DNA from: JAJPHJ01 sp035622315 | GTDB lineage: Bacteria > Vulcanimicrobiota > Vulcanimicrobiia > Eremiobacterales > Eremiobacteraceae | DNA length: 30,371 nucleotides | Direction: 5' to 3' | Assembly (NCBI GenBank): GCA_035622315.1 | Contig: DASPVP010000027.1 | Location: 1 to 30,371, forward strand | Shown here: one piece after another, positions 7,600 to 13,460 of the stretch | Numbering within the stretch: position 1 is the first letter of the stretch | Layout of the letters: each line of letters begins with the position of its first letter | The notes under the pieces: generated by a model | Told to the model about the DNA's origin: nothing | What the model saw: only the letters and a program-made list of their open reading frames with translations | The model's database searches: none | Translations under genes and position numbers: made by a program

Positions 7600-8285
7600 T
7601 AGAGCGGCCCGCGGACATCCGCCCCGCACTGGACGGCGTGCGGCGGCGCGTGCTCGACGCATGCCACGGCGAGCAGCGCGACGTCCGGATCGTCGCCGTC
7701 ACCAAGGGCTTCGGCGCCGCCACGATCGAGGCGGCGCTTGCGGCTGGGCTGCACGACATCGGGGAGAACTATTACCAAGAGGCCTCCGAGAAGTTCGCCT
7801 CGGTCGCATGGCCGGCGGCGGCCGTGCGGCACTTCATCGGACGCGTGCAGCGCAACAAGGCGCGCAGGATCGTGGGTCTCTTCGACGTCGTGCAGACGCT
7901 CGACGACCTTGAGGTGGCGGCGGCGCTCGATCGCGGTGCGGCTGCGGCGCACAAGACGCTCGACGTGCTCGTGCAGGTCAATGTCGCTTCCGACCAGCGT
8001 CAAGGCGTGCCGCCGGATCTGCTCTTCGATTTTGTCCGAGAGCTGAGGCCGCACCGTCACCTGCGCCTGCGCGGTCTGATGGCGATGGGGCCGGCAGACC
8101 GGCGCGCAGCCGATGCAGCGTTTGCTCGCGCGGCCGCGTGCTTCGAGCGGCTGCGCGCCGAAGCGCCTGCGGCGGCCGTCGTGCTCTCGATGGGCATGAG
8201 CGACGACATGGACATCGCGCTCGCGCATGGGTCGACCATGCTGCGTCTCGGCACAGCGCTCTTCGGTCCTCGCCCAAGCCGTTGA
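7596..8285 (+). CDS. yggS: PLP homeostasis protein, YggS/PLPBP family
   Basis: This 229-residue single-domain PLP-binding protein resembles the N-terminal barrel of alanine racemase. It buffers pyridoxal phosphate and affects amino-acid balance; no enzymatic activity is established for the family. Lys37 in VAVTKGF is the expected PLP Schiff-base lysine. Other blocks are DIGENYYQEASEK, HFIGRVQRNKAR (usually HFIGxLQxNK), VLVQVNVASDQRQGV, RGLMAMGP and LSMGMSDDMDIALAHGSTMLRLGTALFG. It starts in the tgt stop (ATGA). It sits directly upstream of sepF, the same association as the ylm cluster of Gram-positive bacteria. Confidence 0.95.
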   Translation: MIERPADIRPALDGVRRRVLDACHGEQRDVRIVAVTKGFGAATIEAALAAGLHDIGENYYQEASEKFASVAWPAAAVRHFIGRVQRNKARRIVGLFDVVQTLDDLEVAAALDRGAAAAHKTLDVLVQVNVASDQRQGVPPDLLFDFVRELRPHRHLRLRGLMAMGPADRRAADAAFARAAACFERLRAEAPAAAVVLSMGMSDDMDIALAHGSTMLRLGTALFGPRPSR

Positions 8286-8326
8286 CCACAGGCAATCATC
8301 ATCCGGCGGTGGAAGAGAAAAGGCCA

Positions 8327-8336
8327 GGAGGAAGGT
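8327..8336 (+). promoter_or_regulatory. Strong ribosome-binding site before sepF
   Basis: An AGGAGGAAGG-like purine run lies roughly 10 to 15 bases before the ATG at 8346, unusually complete compared with the coupled starts upstream. It sits in the 60-base gap after yggS, suggesting independent, efficient translation of sepF. Confidence 0.55.
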
Positions 8337-8345
8337 GGAGCTGCT

Positions 8346-8750
8346 ATGGGCATGTGGTCGAAGGTGAAAGACTTCTTCGCAGGCACTGACGCGGACGACG
8401 ACTACGAGGAACTCGGACAACCCGAGGAGCCACGCCGCAACGTCGTGCTCTTCCCCGAGAACAAGTCCGGCCGTTGCCGCGGCGTTTCGATATTCCATCC
8501 GCGCCGCTTCGACGAGGTGACTGAGATCGCCGACAATCTCCGTGGGGCGCGCCACGTGGTGGTGAACCTCGTCGGAGCAGACCGGGCGCTCAGCCAGCGC
8601 ATCGTCGACTTCTTGAGCGGCGTGGTCTACACGGTGGACGGCAAGATGCAGCGGCTTGGAGAGAGCATCTACTTGTTCGTCCCGGCGAACGTGCCCGTGA
8701 TGGCCCACGACACGGAACTCGCCGCGGCGGCCGGCTACGAGGGCTATTAA
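8346..8750 (+). CDS. sepF: Cell division protein SepF
   Basis: This 134-residue cytoplasmic protein bends membranes and tethers FtsZ to them during septation in Gram-positive bacteria and other Terrabacteria. The N-terminal amphipathic helix is visible (MGMWSKVKDFFAG), followed by a short acidic linker. The folded domain runs from residue ~45: VSIFHPRRFDEVTEIADNL, HVVVNLVGADRALSQRIVDF, and FLSGVVYTVDGKMQRLGES ending in IYLFVPANV, the classic SepF signature. Neighbouring yggS and divIVA support the call. A second ATG two codons in is possible but weaker. The downstream divIVA start is 12 bases after its stop. Confidence 0.96.
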   Translation: MGMWSKVKDFFAGTDADDDYEELGQPEEPRRNVVLFPENKSGRCRGVSIFHPRRFDEVTEIADNLRGARHVVVNLVGADRALSQRIVDFLSGVVYTVDGKMQRLGESIYLFVPANVPVMAHDTELAAAAGYEGY

Positions 8751-8762
8751 TAGGAAGATCCT

Positions 8763-9233
8763 GTGGCATCCAAGATAACCCCCGTCGACATCCAGCACAA
8801 GGAGTTCAAACGGGCCATCCAAGGGTATGCCCGTGAGGAGGTCGACCAATTCCTCGACGACGTCATCGAGCAGCTCGAGGCGGACATCGAGGAGCGCACC
8901 CGCCTCGAGGCGCTCGTGACCGAGTTGCAGGAGAAGGTGTCGCACTTCAAGGCCATGGAGGACAGCCTCCGCAGCACGCTCGTGCTCGCGCAGCGAACGG
9001 CCGACGAGCTCAAAGCGTCCGCGCACAAAGAGGTCGACCTCATCAAGCAGCGCGCGAAGATCGACGTCGAGGAGCAGCTGCGTGCGGTGCGCGACCAGAT
9101 CGCCGAGGCCAAGGCAGAACTCCAGCGCGTCAGCGACAAGACGGCAACCGCCAAGCACGATCTGCGCAACTTCCTCAGCCGCCAGCTCGAGCTCATCGAT
9201 AATCTGCATCCCGGAGCGAAGAGCGCGGTCTAA
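8763..9233 (+). CDS. divIVA: DivIVA-domain coiled-coil protein
   Basis: This 156-residue protein has the DivIVA membrane-binding N-terminus (ITPVDIQHKEFKRAIQGYAR then EEVDQFLDDV), followed by long heptad-rich coiled coil to residue ~150. DivIVA proteins sense negative membrane curvature at poles and septa and position partner proteins. The GTG start at 8763 is preceded by AGGAAG at suitable distance and yields the conserved N-terminus intact. It closes the yggS-sepF-divIVA cluster; the ylmG/yggT and ylmH genes often found between sepF and divIVA are missing. It converges on the flagellar operon, with only 35 bases between the stops. Confidence 0.93.
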   Translation: MASKITPVDIQHKEFKRAIQGYAREEVDQFLDDVIEQLEADIEERTRLEALVTELQEKVSHFKAMEDSLRSTLVLAQRTADELKASAHKEVDLIKQRAKIDVEEQLRAVRDQIAEAKAELQRVSDKTATAKHDLRNFLSRQLELIDNLHPGAKSAV

Positions 9234-9268
9234 AGCGCCGGCCTAGCACCCCGTTTCCCGCGCATCGC

Positions 9269-9547
9269 TCAATATGTCGGACGGTAGACGCCGAACTCCA
9301 GGTGCGCGACACGATGTCCGATCGGTATGGTCCGACGGATCTTTTCAATGCCCGCGAGCACGAACGCGCGAACGAGCCTGCCGGCCCGGACGATCGCAAC
9401 AGCCTCAGGACTCGCGATGATCACGTCTCCGTTGAGCGATCCGCCGAGCACCACGCCCCAGAGGGTGCGCAGCTCTCCTGCTTCGCGCGCATCGCCGGGT
9501 GCGAGCGGCCCAGCGACAGATCCGGCGCCGGTTGCGCGGGCGGTCAC
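9269..9547 (-). CDS. Unknown 92-residue protein ending the flagellar operon
   Basis: GTG at 9547 overlaps the stop of the sigma-factor gene by 4 bases (GTGA), and the frame stays open for 92 residues. The N-terminal ~25 residues are Ala/Gly-rich and perhaps disordered; the rest looks like a small beta-rich domain (TLWGVVLGGSLNGDVIIASP, then hydrophobic stretches and IPIGHRVAHLEFGVYRP). I recognise no family. Its place right behind a FliA-like sigma factor is where an anti-sigma factor or flagellar regulator might sit, but it lacks the look of FlgM. Coding status rests on the tight overlap and codon use similar to its neighbours. Confidence 0.6.
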   Translation of the reverse strand: MTARATGAGSVAGPLAPGDAREAGELRTLWGVVLGGSLNGDVIIASPEAVAIVRAGRLVRAFVLAGIEKIRRTIPIGHRVAHLEFGVYRPTY

Positions 9548-10323
9548 GACTCGCTCTGCACGGGAGCGAGCAACGTCCGCAGGCTCGCGATGGCACGACC
9601 ATGGATCTGCGAAACGCGTTGCTTGCTGATGCCAAGGCGTCCGCCGATCGCGCGAAAGGTGAAACCGCCTGAATAGAACGACGAGATGATGAGCTGCTCG
9701 CGGGCCGGCAGCGAGCGGACCGCCTGCGCGACCTGCGCGTTCGCCATGCGCCGCGCGACATCGTCTCCCGGATCCGTCGTCGCTGCGGGTACCCGCTCGC
9801 CGAGCGATGCGGTGAACGGCTGGTCGGTCTGCTGCGGCGGCGGTACGTCGAGCGAGATAGGCGTCGAGCGGCGTAAGGCGAGGAGCACGGCGGCGAGCTT
9901 GCGCTGCGTGAGTCCCGCGCGCACGGCTGCAGCGCGATCGGTCGGAGCGCTGCCGTGCGCCTGCGCGAGCCGCCAACGCGCCCAGTCCAAGTTGCGCGCG
10001 TCGCGGCGGACTCGTTCGGGCACGATATCCATCGAGCGCAAACCGTTCAGCATGGCTCCGCGGATGAGACGAGCCGCCCACGCTTCGAAACACAAGCCGA
10101 TCCGGGGATCGAAGCGGTCGATGGCGCGCAGCAGACCCACACATCCGTCTCCTACGAGGTCATCGAGACCGAAATGCGGCGGCAGGCGCCGCAAGACGCT
10201 CATCGCCATCCGGCGCACGAGCGGCAATCCCGCCTCGCACAGCCGCTCGCGCGTACCGGCGTTCGGTGCGTGAAGATACGCCGCGGCCGCGCATTCGAGG
10301 TCGAGGTCGTTCCTTGCGATCAC
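9544..10323 (-). CDS. fliA: FliA/WhiG-type RNA polymerase sigma factor (sigma-28 family)
   Basis: This 259-residue sigma-70-family protein has regions 2 to 4 and no region 1.1. Region 2 is seen around residues 30-100 (LPLVRRMAMSVLRRL, DDLVGDGCVGLLRAIDRFDP, FEAWAARLIRGAMLNGLRSM), with the RGAxxNGLR block typical of FliA. Region 4 is at ~205-252 (AQAVRSLPAREQLIISSFYS, FTFRAIGGRLGISKQRVSQI), the -35-binding helix-turn-helix. The linker (region 3) is divergent. Starting at GTG 10323 inside the FlgJ-like stop, it belongs to a flagellar operon, so control of late flagellar genes is the likely role. The stop overlaps a small unknown gene. Confidence 0.88.
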   Translation of the reverse strand: MIARNDLDLECAAAAYLHAPNAGTRERLCEAGLPLVRRMAMSVLRRLPPHFGLDDLVGDGCVGLLRAIDRFDPRIGLCFEAWAARLIRGAMLNGLRSMDIVPERVRRDARNLDWARWRLAQAHGSAPTDRAAAVRAGLTQRKLAAVLLALRRSTPISLDVPPPQQTDQPFTASLGERVPAATTDPGDDVARRMANAQVAQAVRSLPAREQLIISSFYSGGFTFRAIGGRLGISKQRVSQIHGRAIASLRTLLAPVQSES

Positions 10324-10547
10324 GACGGTCTTTCGAGATCGCGGTCGAGTTCGGGGGCGAGGCCCAGACCGCCGGCCCGTTCAAACGCGGCGGCGAAGGC
10401 CTCTTTGAAGATCTCACGGTCAAGGCCGCCGAGCGCGCTCGTGACATCGCTGGATTGGGATCCAAAAGCGAAGAGCGACGTCGGCAAGAGCGAGCCGAGC
10501 ATGAGCTCCTCGAATTGCGCGCACGCCGCTTGCAGCTCGGCGGCCAT
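10320..10547 (-). CDS. Rod-binding protein, FlgJ N-terminal-domain type
   Basis: This 75-residue protein begins MAAELQAACAQFEELMLGSL, resembling the rod-chaperone domain of FlgJ (the AxxFExxxLxxxLK pattern), and lacks the peptidoglycan hydrolase domain of enterobacterial FlgJ. Stand-alone short forms are common outside Gammaproteobacteria. It would help rod assembly or export in the periplasm or cell wall. It is placed directly after two rod/hook genes, sharing one base with the FlgG-like stop and overlapping the sigma-factor start (GTGA). Sequence support alone is modest; context makes it convincing. Confidence 0.75.
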   Translation of the reverse strand: MAAELQAACAQFEELMLGSLLPTSLFAFGSQSSDVTSALGGLDREIFKEAFAAAFERAGGLGLAPELDRDLERPS

Positions 10548-11278
10548 CAGCCGCGCTCGAGGTTGTTCGCGAGGCGGAGCATCTCGTCCGCGGCTTGCAC
10601 GACTTTGGCGTTGGCTTCGTATGCGCGCTGGGCGGCAAGCACCGCCATCATGGCCGCGACCACGGTGACGTTTGCCCGTTCCAAGTATCGCTGTCGCAAC
10701 TTTCCCGCTGCGGCGCCGGCTTGCTGCATGCGCGCGCTCCCCGACAACGCGGTCGCACGGAAGAGGCCGTCGGCGCCCAGACGAAGGCCGGTGGGATTCA
10801 TAAACGTGGCCAAGCCGATGCGACCTGCCCCGACCGTTCCCGAACGGCCAGGGCAGGATGCCAAGACCTTTCCTCTCTCGTCGATCGTGAACGATACCGC
10901 GCCGGCTGGAAGCGCTACGCCTTCGAGCGCCGCGCCGTTCGGGAGACGCAAATGCCCGTGAACGTCCGGACTGAAATTGCCGGCGCGCGTGTAGGCTCGT
11001 TCGTGGTCCACGGTGATGACGGAGAAGAAACCGTCGCCCTCGATGGCGAGGTCGTGCGGGTTATCGGTGAGATCCAAGCGGCCTTGGGTGAAGAGGCGTT
11101 GCAGCTCGCCCGTCTCCGGCGCCACCACGCGCCCATCGCCGCTCATGAACGCCGAGAAGTCGGCGCGCGTGACGCGGTATCCGGGCACGTCGATATTGGC
11201 AAGGTTCGCGGCGATGCTGTCGAGGAGCGCTTGTTGCGTGGCCATGCCGGCCGCGGCGACGGCGAGCGTACGATTCAC
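10547..11278 (-). CDS. flgG: Flagellar basal-body rod/hook protein (FlgG/FlgF type)
   Basis: This 243-residue axial flagellar protein has the N-terminal rod motif AGMATQQALLDSIAANLANI then DVPGYR (residues ~10-34), a middle region including LAIEGDGFFSV and the AYTRAGNFSPDVHGHLRLPNG block typical of FlgF/FlgG/FlgE, and a C-terminal helix with AAMMAVLAAQRAYEANAKVVQA and ADEMLRLANNL, the shared FlgG-type coiled-coil end. These proteins polymerise outside the membrane to form the drive shaft. The C-terminal VxxMxxMIxxQRAYExNxKxI pattern fits FlgG better than FlgF. GTG start 11278 overlaps the upstream stop by 4 bases. Confidence 0.88.
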   Translation of the reverse strand: MNRTLAVAAAGMATQQALLDSIAANLANIDVPGYRVTRADFSAFMSGDGRVVAPETGELQRLFTQGRLDLTDNPHDLAIEGDGFFSVITVDHERAYTRAGNFSPDVHGHLRLPNGAALEGVALPAGAVSFTIDERGKVLASCPGRSGTVGAGRIGLATFMNPTGLRLGADGLFRATALSGSARMQQAGAAAGKLRQRYLERANVTVVAAMMAVLAAQRAYEANAKVVQAADEMLRLANNLERG

Positions 11279-11958
11279 GTGCGCACCACCGGCACTTCCG
11301 TCACGAGACGTCGCAGTGATTCGTCTGTGCGCTCGAGCGACTTTTCGTCCGCTTCGAAGGAGCGCTCCGCCGAGATGAGCGCGGTCATCTGGGCGATGGC
11401 ATCCACGCCCGAATCCTCCAAGAAACCCGAACGCACGCTTGCGAACGAGCGCTTGGGGAAACGGCCGGGCGGCGCTGCGAAAAGCCCGGAGTCGAGGCTT
11501 TGTGCCGGCACGTCGAACGTGACCACGCGAAGCCGATCCACGACCTCACCGCGCGCGACGATCCGTCCATCTTCTAAAATCGACGAGCCTTGCGGGAATC
11601 TGGCGGGCCCGAGCGATCCCAGCAGCGGATTACCTGCCGCGTCGCGGAGGCAGCCGTGCGGATCGATCGTCAGGCGGCCATCACGTGTGTATCTGACGCC
11701 GTCGGGCGTCGCGATCGCGAAGTAGCCGGGACCTACCAGCGCGAGGTCGGTCGGCACGCCGGTCTTGCGCAGCGATCCTTGGGTCTGCGCGACATCCGTC
11801 CGCGCCGCAAGCTCGGGTCCGTACGTCTCGAACGCCTCCGTGCGCGAGCGGTACCCGGTGGTGGCGGCGTTCGCGAGATTTCGCGCGATGACGTCGAGCT
11901 GCGCGGTTTGCGCGCGCATGCCGTTGGTCGCCGAGGTGAGCGCATCGGGGATGTCCAT
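11275..11958 (-). CDS. flgF: Flagellar basal-body rod protein (FlgF type)
   Basis: This 227-residue rod-family protein is first in the minus-strand flagellar operon. The N-terminus has MRAQTAQLDVIARNLANAAT then TGYRS, the conserved flagellar rod motif. The middle has DLALVGPGYFAIATPDGVRYTRDGRLTIDPHG (split here as two adjacent blocks, residues ~71-102). The C-terminus ends with DAIAQMTALISAERSFEADE, the helical assembly motif. ATG 11958 is preceded by GGAGGT 7 bases away (11966-11971). Two FlgG-like paralogues in tandem match flgF-flgG, or flhO-flhP in Bacillus; the exact assignment of each is tentative. Confidence 0.85.
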   Translation of the reverse strand: MDIPDALTSATNGMRAQTAQLDVIARNLANAATTGYRSRTEAFETYGPELAARTDVAQTQGSLRKTGVPTDLALVGPGYFAIATPDGVRYTRDGRLTIDPHGCLRDAAGNPLLGSLGPARFPQGSSILEDGRIVARGEVVDRLRVVTFDVPAQSLDSGLFAAPPGRFPKRSFASVRSGFLEDSGVDAIAQMTALISAERSFEADEKSLERTDESLRRLVTEVPVVRT

Positions 11959-12074
11959 GGAACAGACCTCCGCAAAGACAATGGAGGCCTAAGGTATAAA
12001 GGGCGTTTGACCAAACGGTCGCTCAATTGCGTCCAACATGTGAACAAGCGCAGCTTCGCACGTCGAGGTGACGC
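11959..12074. promoter_or_regulatory. Divergent control region between flagellar operon and MerB-like gene
   Basis: These 116 bases separate two divergent starts, so promoters for both should be here. An inverted repeat CGTTTG-AC-CAAACG lies at 12004-12017. The minus strand has a good GGAGGT ribosome-binding site next to flgF and a TATACC-like -10 candidate; the plus strand has TTGACC (12007-12012) with no convincing -10 box. I see no clear sigma-28 promoter. Confidence 0.45.
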
Positions 12075-12746
12075 GTGGCAGCCCTCACCGATAACGATCT
12101 TCTTATCCGGCGTCTCGTCTACGACCGGCTTCTGAGCGGCGGCGGAACACCGTCAAAGGCATCGCTGGCGTCAGCCGCAGATCTGACGCTGGTCGAGACC
12201 TCAGCGTCCCTGCAGCGGTTGGCCGACGCACATATGCTCGTGCTCCAGCGTGACGGTGAGATCTTGATGGCCAACCCGTTTTCGGCCGTGCCGACCCCGT
12301 TCGTCGTCTCGATCGGAGCCAATTCGTGGCACGGCAACTGCATCTGGGACGCGATGGGCATCGCGGCGATGGCGCATCGCGAGGCGGTGGTCGAAGCCTC
12401 ATGCGGCTGTTGCGGGAGCGCGATGACGCTGCGGGTGCCGGGCGACTGCACGAGTGACGAACGGCTCGCACATTTCGCGATCCCAGCCGCCCGCTGGTGG
12501 GACGATATCGTCTTCAACTGAAAGACCATGCTCCTCTTCCGGTCGGAAGAGCACGTCGAGCGGTGGTGTCGCGACTGGCGCTTCGCACGCGGCGCGGTTC
12601 TCACGCTTGCGCAATGCTGGCAGCTCGCCGAGATCTGGTACAGCCATGACCGGCGCGATCTGGCCTGGCGCCGGTTCACGATGGACGAAGCGCACGACAT
12701 CTTCCGCAGAGTCGGTCTGACCGGAGATTTCTGGAAGCTCGGCTAA
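12075..12746 (+). CDS. MerB-family organomercurial-lyase-like protein, probable selenoprotein (in-frame UGA at residue 149)
   Basis: Read through the TGA at 12519-12521, the frame encodes 223 residues with selenocysteine as residue 149. MerB (~212 aa) breaks carbon-mercury bonds using Cys96, Asp99 and Cys159. Here NCIWDAM supplies Cys89 and Asp92 with the same CxxD spacing, CGCCG (110-114) matches the MerB cysteine block, and VFN-TGA-KTMLLFRS aligns with SFCCHVHFFAS of MerB so that TGA falls on Cys159. The distance from first Cys is 60 residues, against 63. After the TGA the frame continues with typical family sequence (LFRSEEHVERWCRDW to GLTGDFWKLG). A winged-helix-like region fills residues ~5-65. 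GTG 12075 follows GAGGTG. Hg substrate is uncertain: many MerB relatives lack proven lyase activity. A metallophosphoesterase gene follows 12 bases on. Alternatives are a sequencing error or a nonsense mutation. Confidence 0.8.
12519..12521 (+). other. In-frame TGA, probable selenocysteine codon
   Basis: This TGA sits at the position of the catalytic Cys159 of MerB. Conserved family sequence flanks it in one frame on both sides, and no ribosome-binding site supports restarting at the ATG at 12528. A SECIS-like hairpin begins 12 bases later. No sel gene is in the window to confirm the machinery. Confidence 0.75.
12534..12551 (+). promoter_or_regulatory. SECIS-like hairpin downstream of the UGA
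   Basis: CTCTTCC (12534-12540) pairs perfectly with GGAAGAG (12545-12551) around the loop GGTC (12541-12544). The loop starts 20 bases after the UGA. Known bacterial SECIS elements need a short stem, a small apical loop at about this distance and a G in the first two loop positions; the E. coli fdhF loop also contains GGUC. Caution: the same bases encode the conserved LFRSEE motif, whose codons partly favour pairing. Confidence 0.7.
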
Positions 12747-12758
12747 GCGGAAGGTGAC

Positions 12759-13460
12759 GTGCGAATCGCTGCGCTCTATGACATCCACGGCAACCAGCCT
12801 GCGCTCGAGGCGGTGCTCCGCGACATCGCGCAACACGAGGTCGATCGGATCGTGGTCGGCGGCGACGTGCTGCCGGGGCCGATGCCGCGTGAATCGCTCG
12901 AGAGGCTCGCGCATGCGCCAGCACCCGTCACGTACATCCGGGGCAATGGCGAAGCCGCGGTGCTCGCCCAGCTCTCGGGCGCGAGTATCGCGACGTTGCC
13001 CGAGCGCGCACAAGAAGCGGTTCGTTGGAGTTGCGACGAGCTTGACCGCGCGCAGCGGCAGCATCTTCAAACGTGGGCGCAGAGTGAGACCTTCGAGATC
13101 CCGGGCCTCGGTTCGGTGCTGTTCTGCCACGCTACACCGCGCAGCGACACGGAGATTTTCACGCAGCTGACGCCGGAAGAACAAGTCGTCCCGATGTTCG
13201 CGGGCGTCACGGCGGATCTGGTCGCGTGCGGCCACACGCACGCCCAGTTCGAACGGAGGGTAGGCGCGATTCGAGTGATCAACGCGGGCAGCGTCGGGAT
13301 GCCGTTCGAGGCCCCCGGTGCTTATTGGCTGCTCATCGGGTCCCAGGTCGAGCTGCGGCGCACAACATACGACCTCGAAGACGCCGCTCGCCGCGTGCGG
13401 GCGACGCGGTATCCGCAAGCAGCCGCGTTCGCGGAGCACTACATCCTGCGTCGCCCCTAG
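12759..13460 (+). CDS. Calcineurin-like metallophosphoesterase (YfcE/MJ0936 type)
   Basis: This 233-residue cytoplasmic phosphoesterase has the full two-metal signature: DIHGN (Asp8, His10), GGDVLPGP (Asp36), RGNGE (Asn63), FCHATPRSD (His124) and CGHTHAQF (His159, His161). The later NAGSVGMPF is typical of the YfcE/MJ0936 group of small phosphodiesterases. The physiological substrate is unknown. GTG 12759 is chosen because it yields MRIAALYDIHGN, the usual family N-terminus, with AAGGTGA just upstream. It lies 12 bases after the MerB-like gene, so the two are probably co-transcribed. Its TAG overlaps the convergent gpmI stop in a shared CTAG. Confidence 0.92.
   Translation: MRIAALYDIHGNQPALEAVLRDIAQHEVDRIVVGGDVLPGPMPRESLERLAHAPAPVTYIRGNGEAAVLAQLSGASIATLPERAQEAVRWSCDELDRAQRQHLQTWAQSETFEIPGLGSVLFCHATPRSDTEIFTQLTPEEQVVPMFAGVTADLVACGHTHAQFERRVGAIRVINAGSVGMPFEAPGAYWLLIGSQVELRRTTYDLEDAARRVRATRYPQAAAFAEHYILRRP

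Noticed and set aside
7359..9209. Long open frame on the minus strand (616 codons) across tgt, yggS, sepF and divIVA
   Set aside because: It is antisense to four clearly identified genes and has no recognisable domain; GC-rich genomes produce such mirror frames.
11959..12000. Possible sigma-28 promoter for the flagellar operon
   Set aside because: A CAAA and a GCC-containing -10-like stretch exist on the minus strand, but spacing and the -10 box deviate too much from TAAA-N15-GCCGATAA.
12528..12746. Separate 72-residue gene starting at ATG 12528 after the TGA
   Set aside because: It is in the same frame as the MerB-like N-terminal part, has no ribosome-binding site, and contains exactly the C-terminal third of the family. 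It is better read as continuation through UGA.
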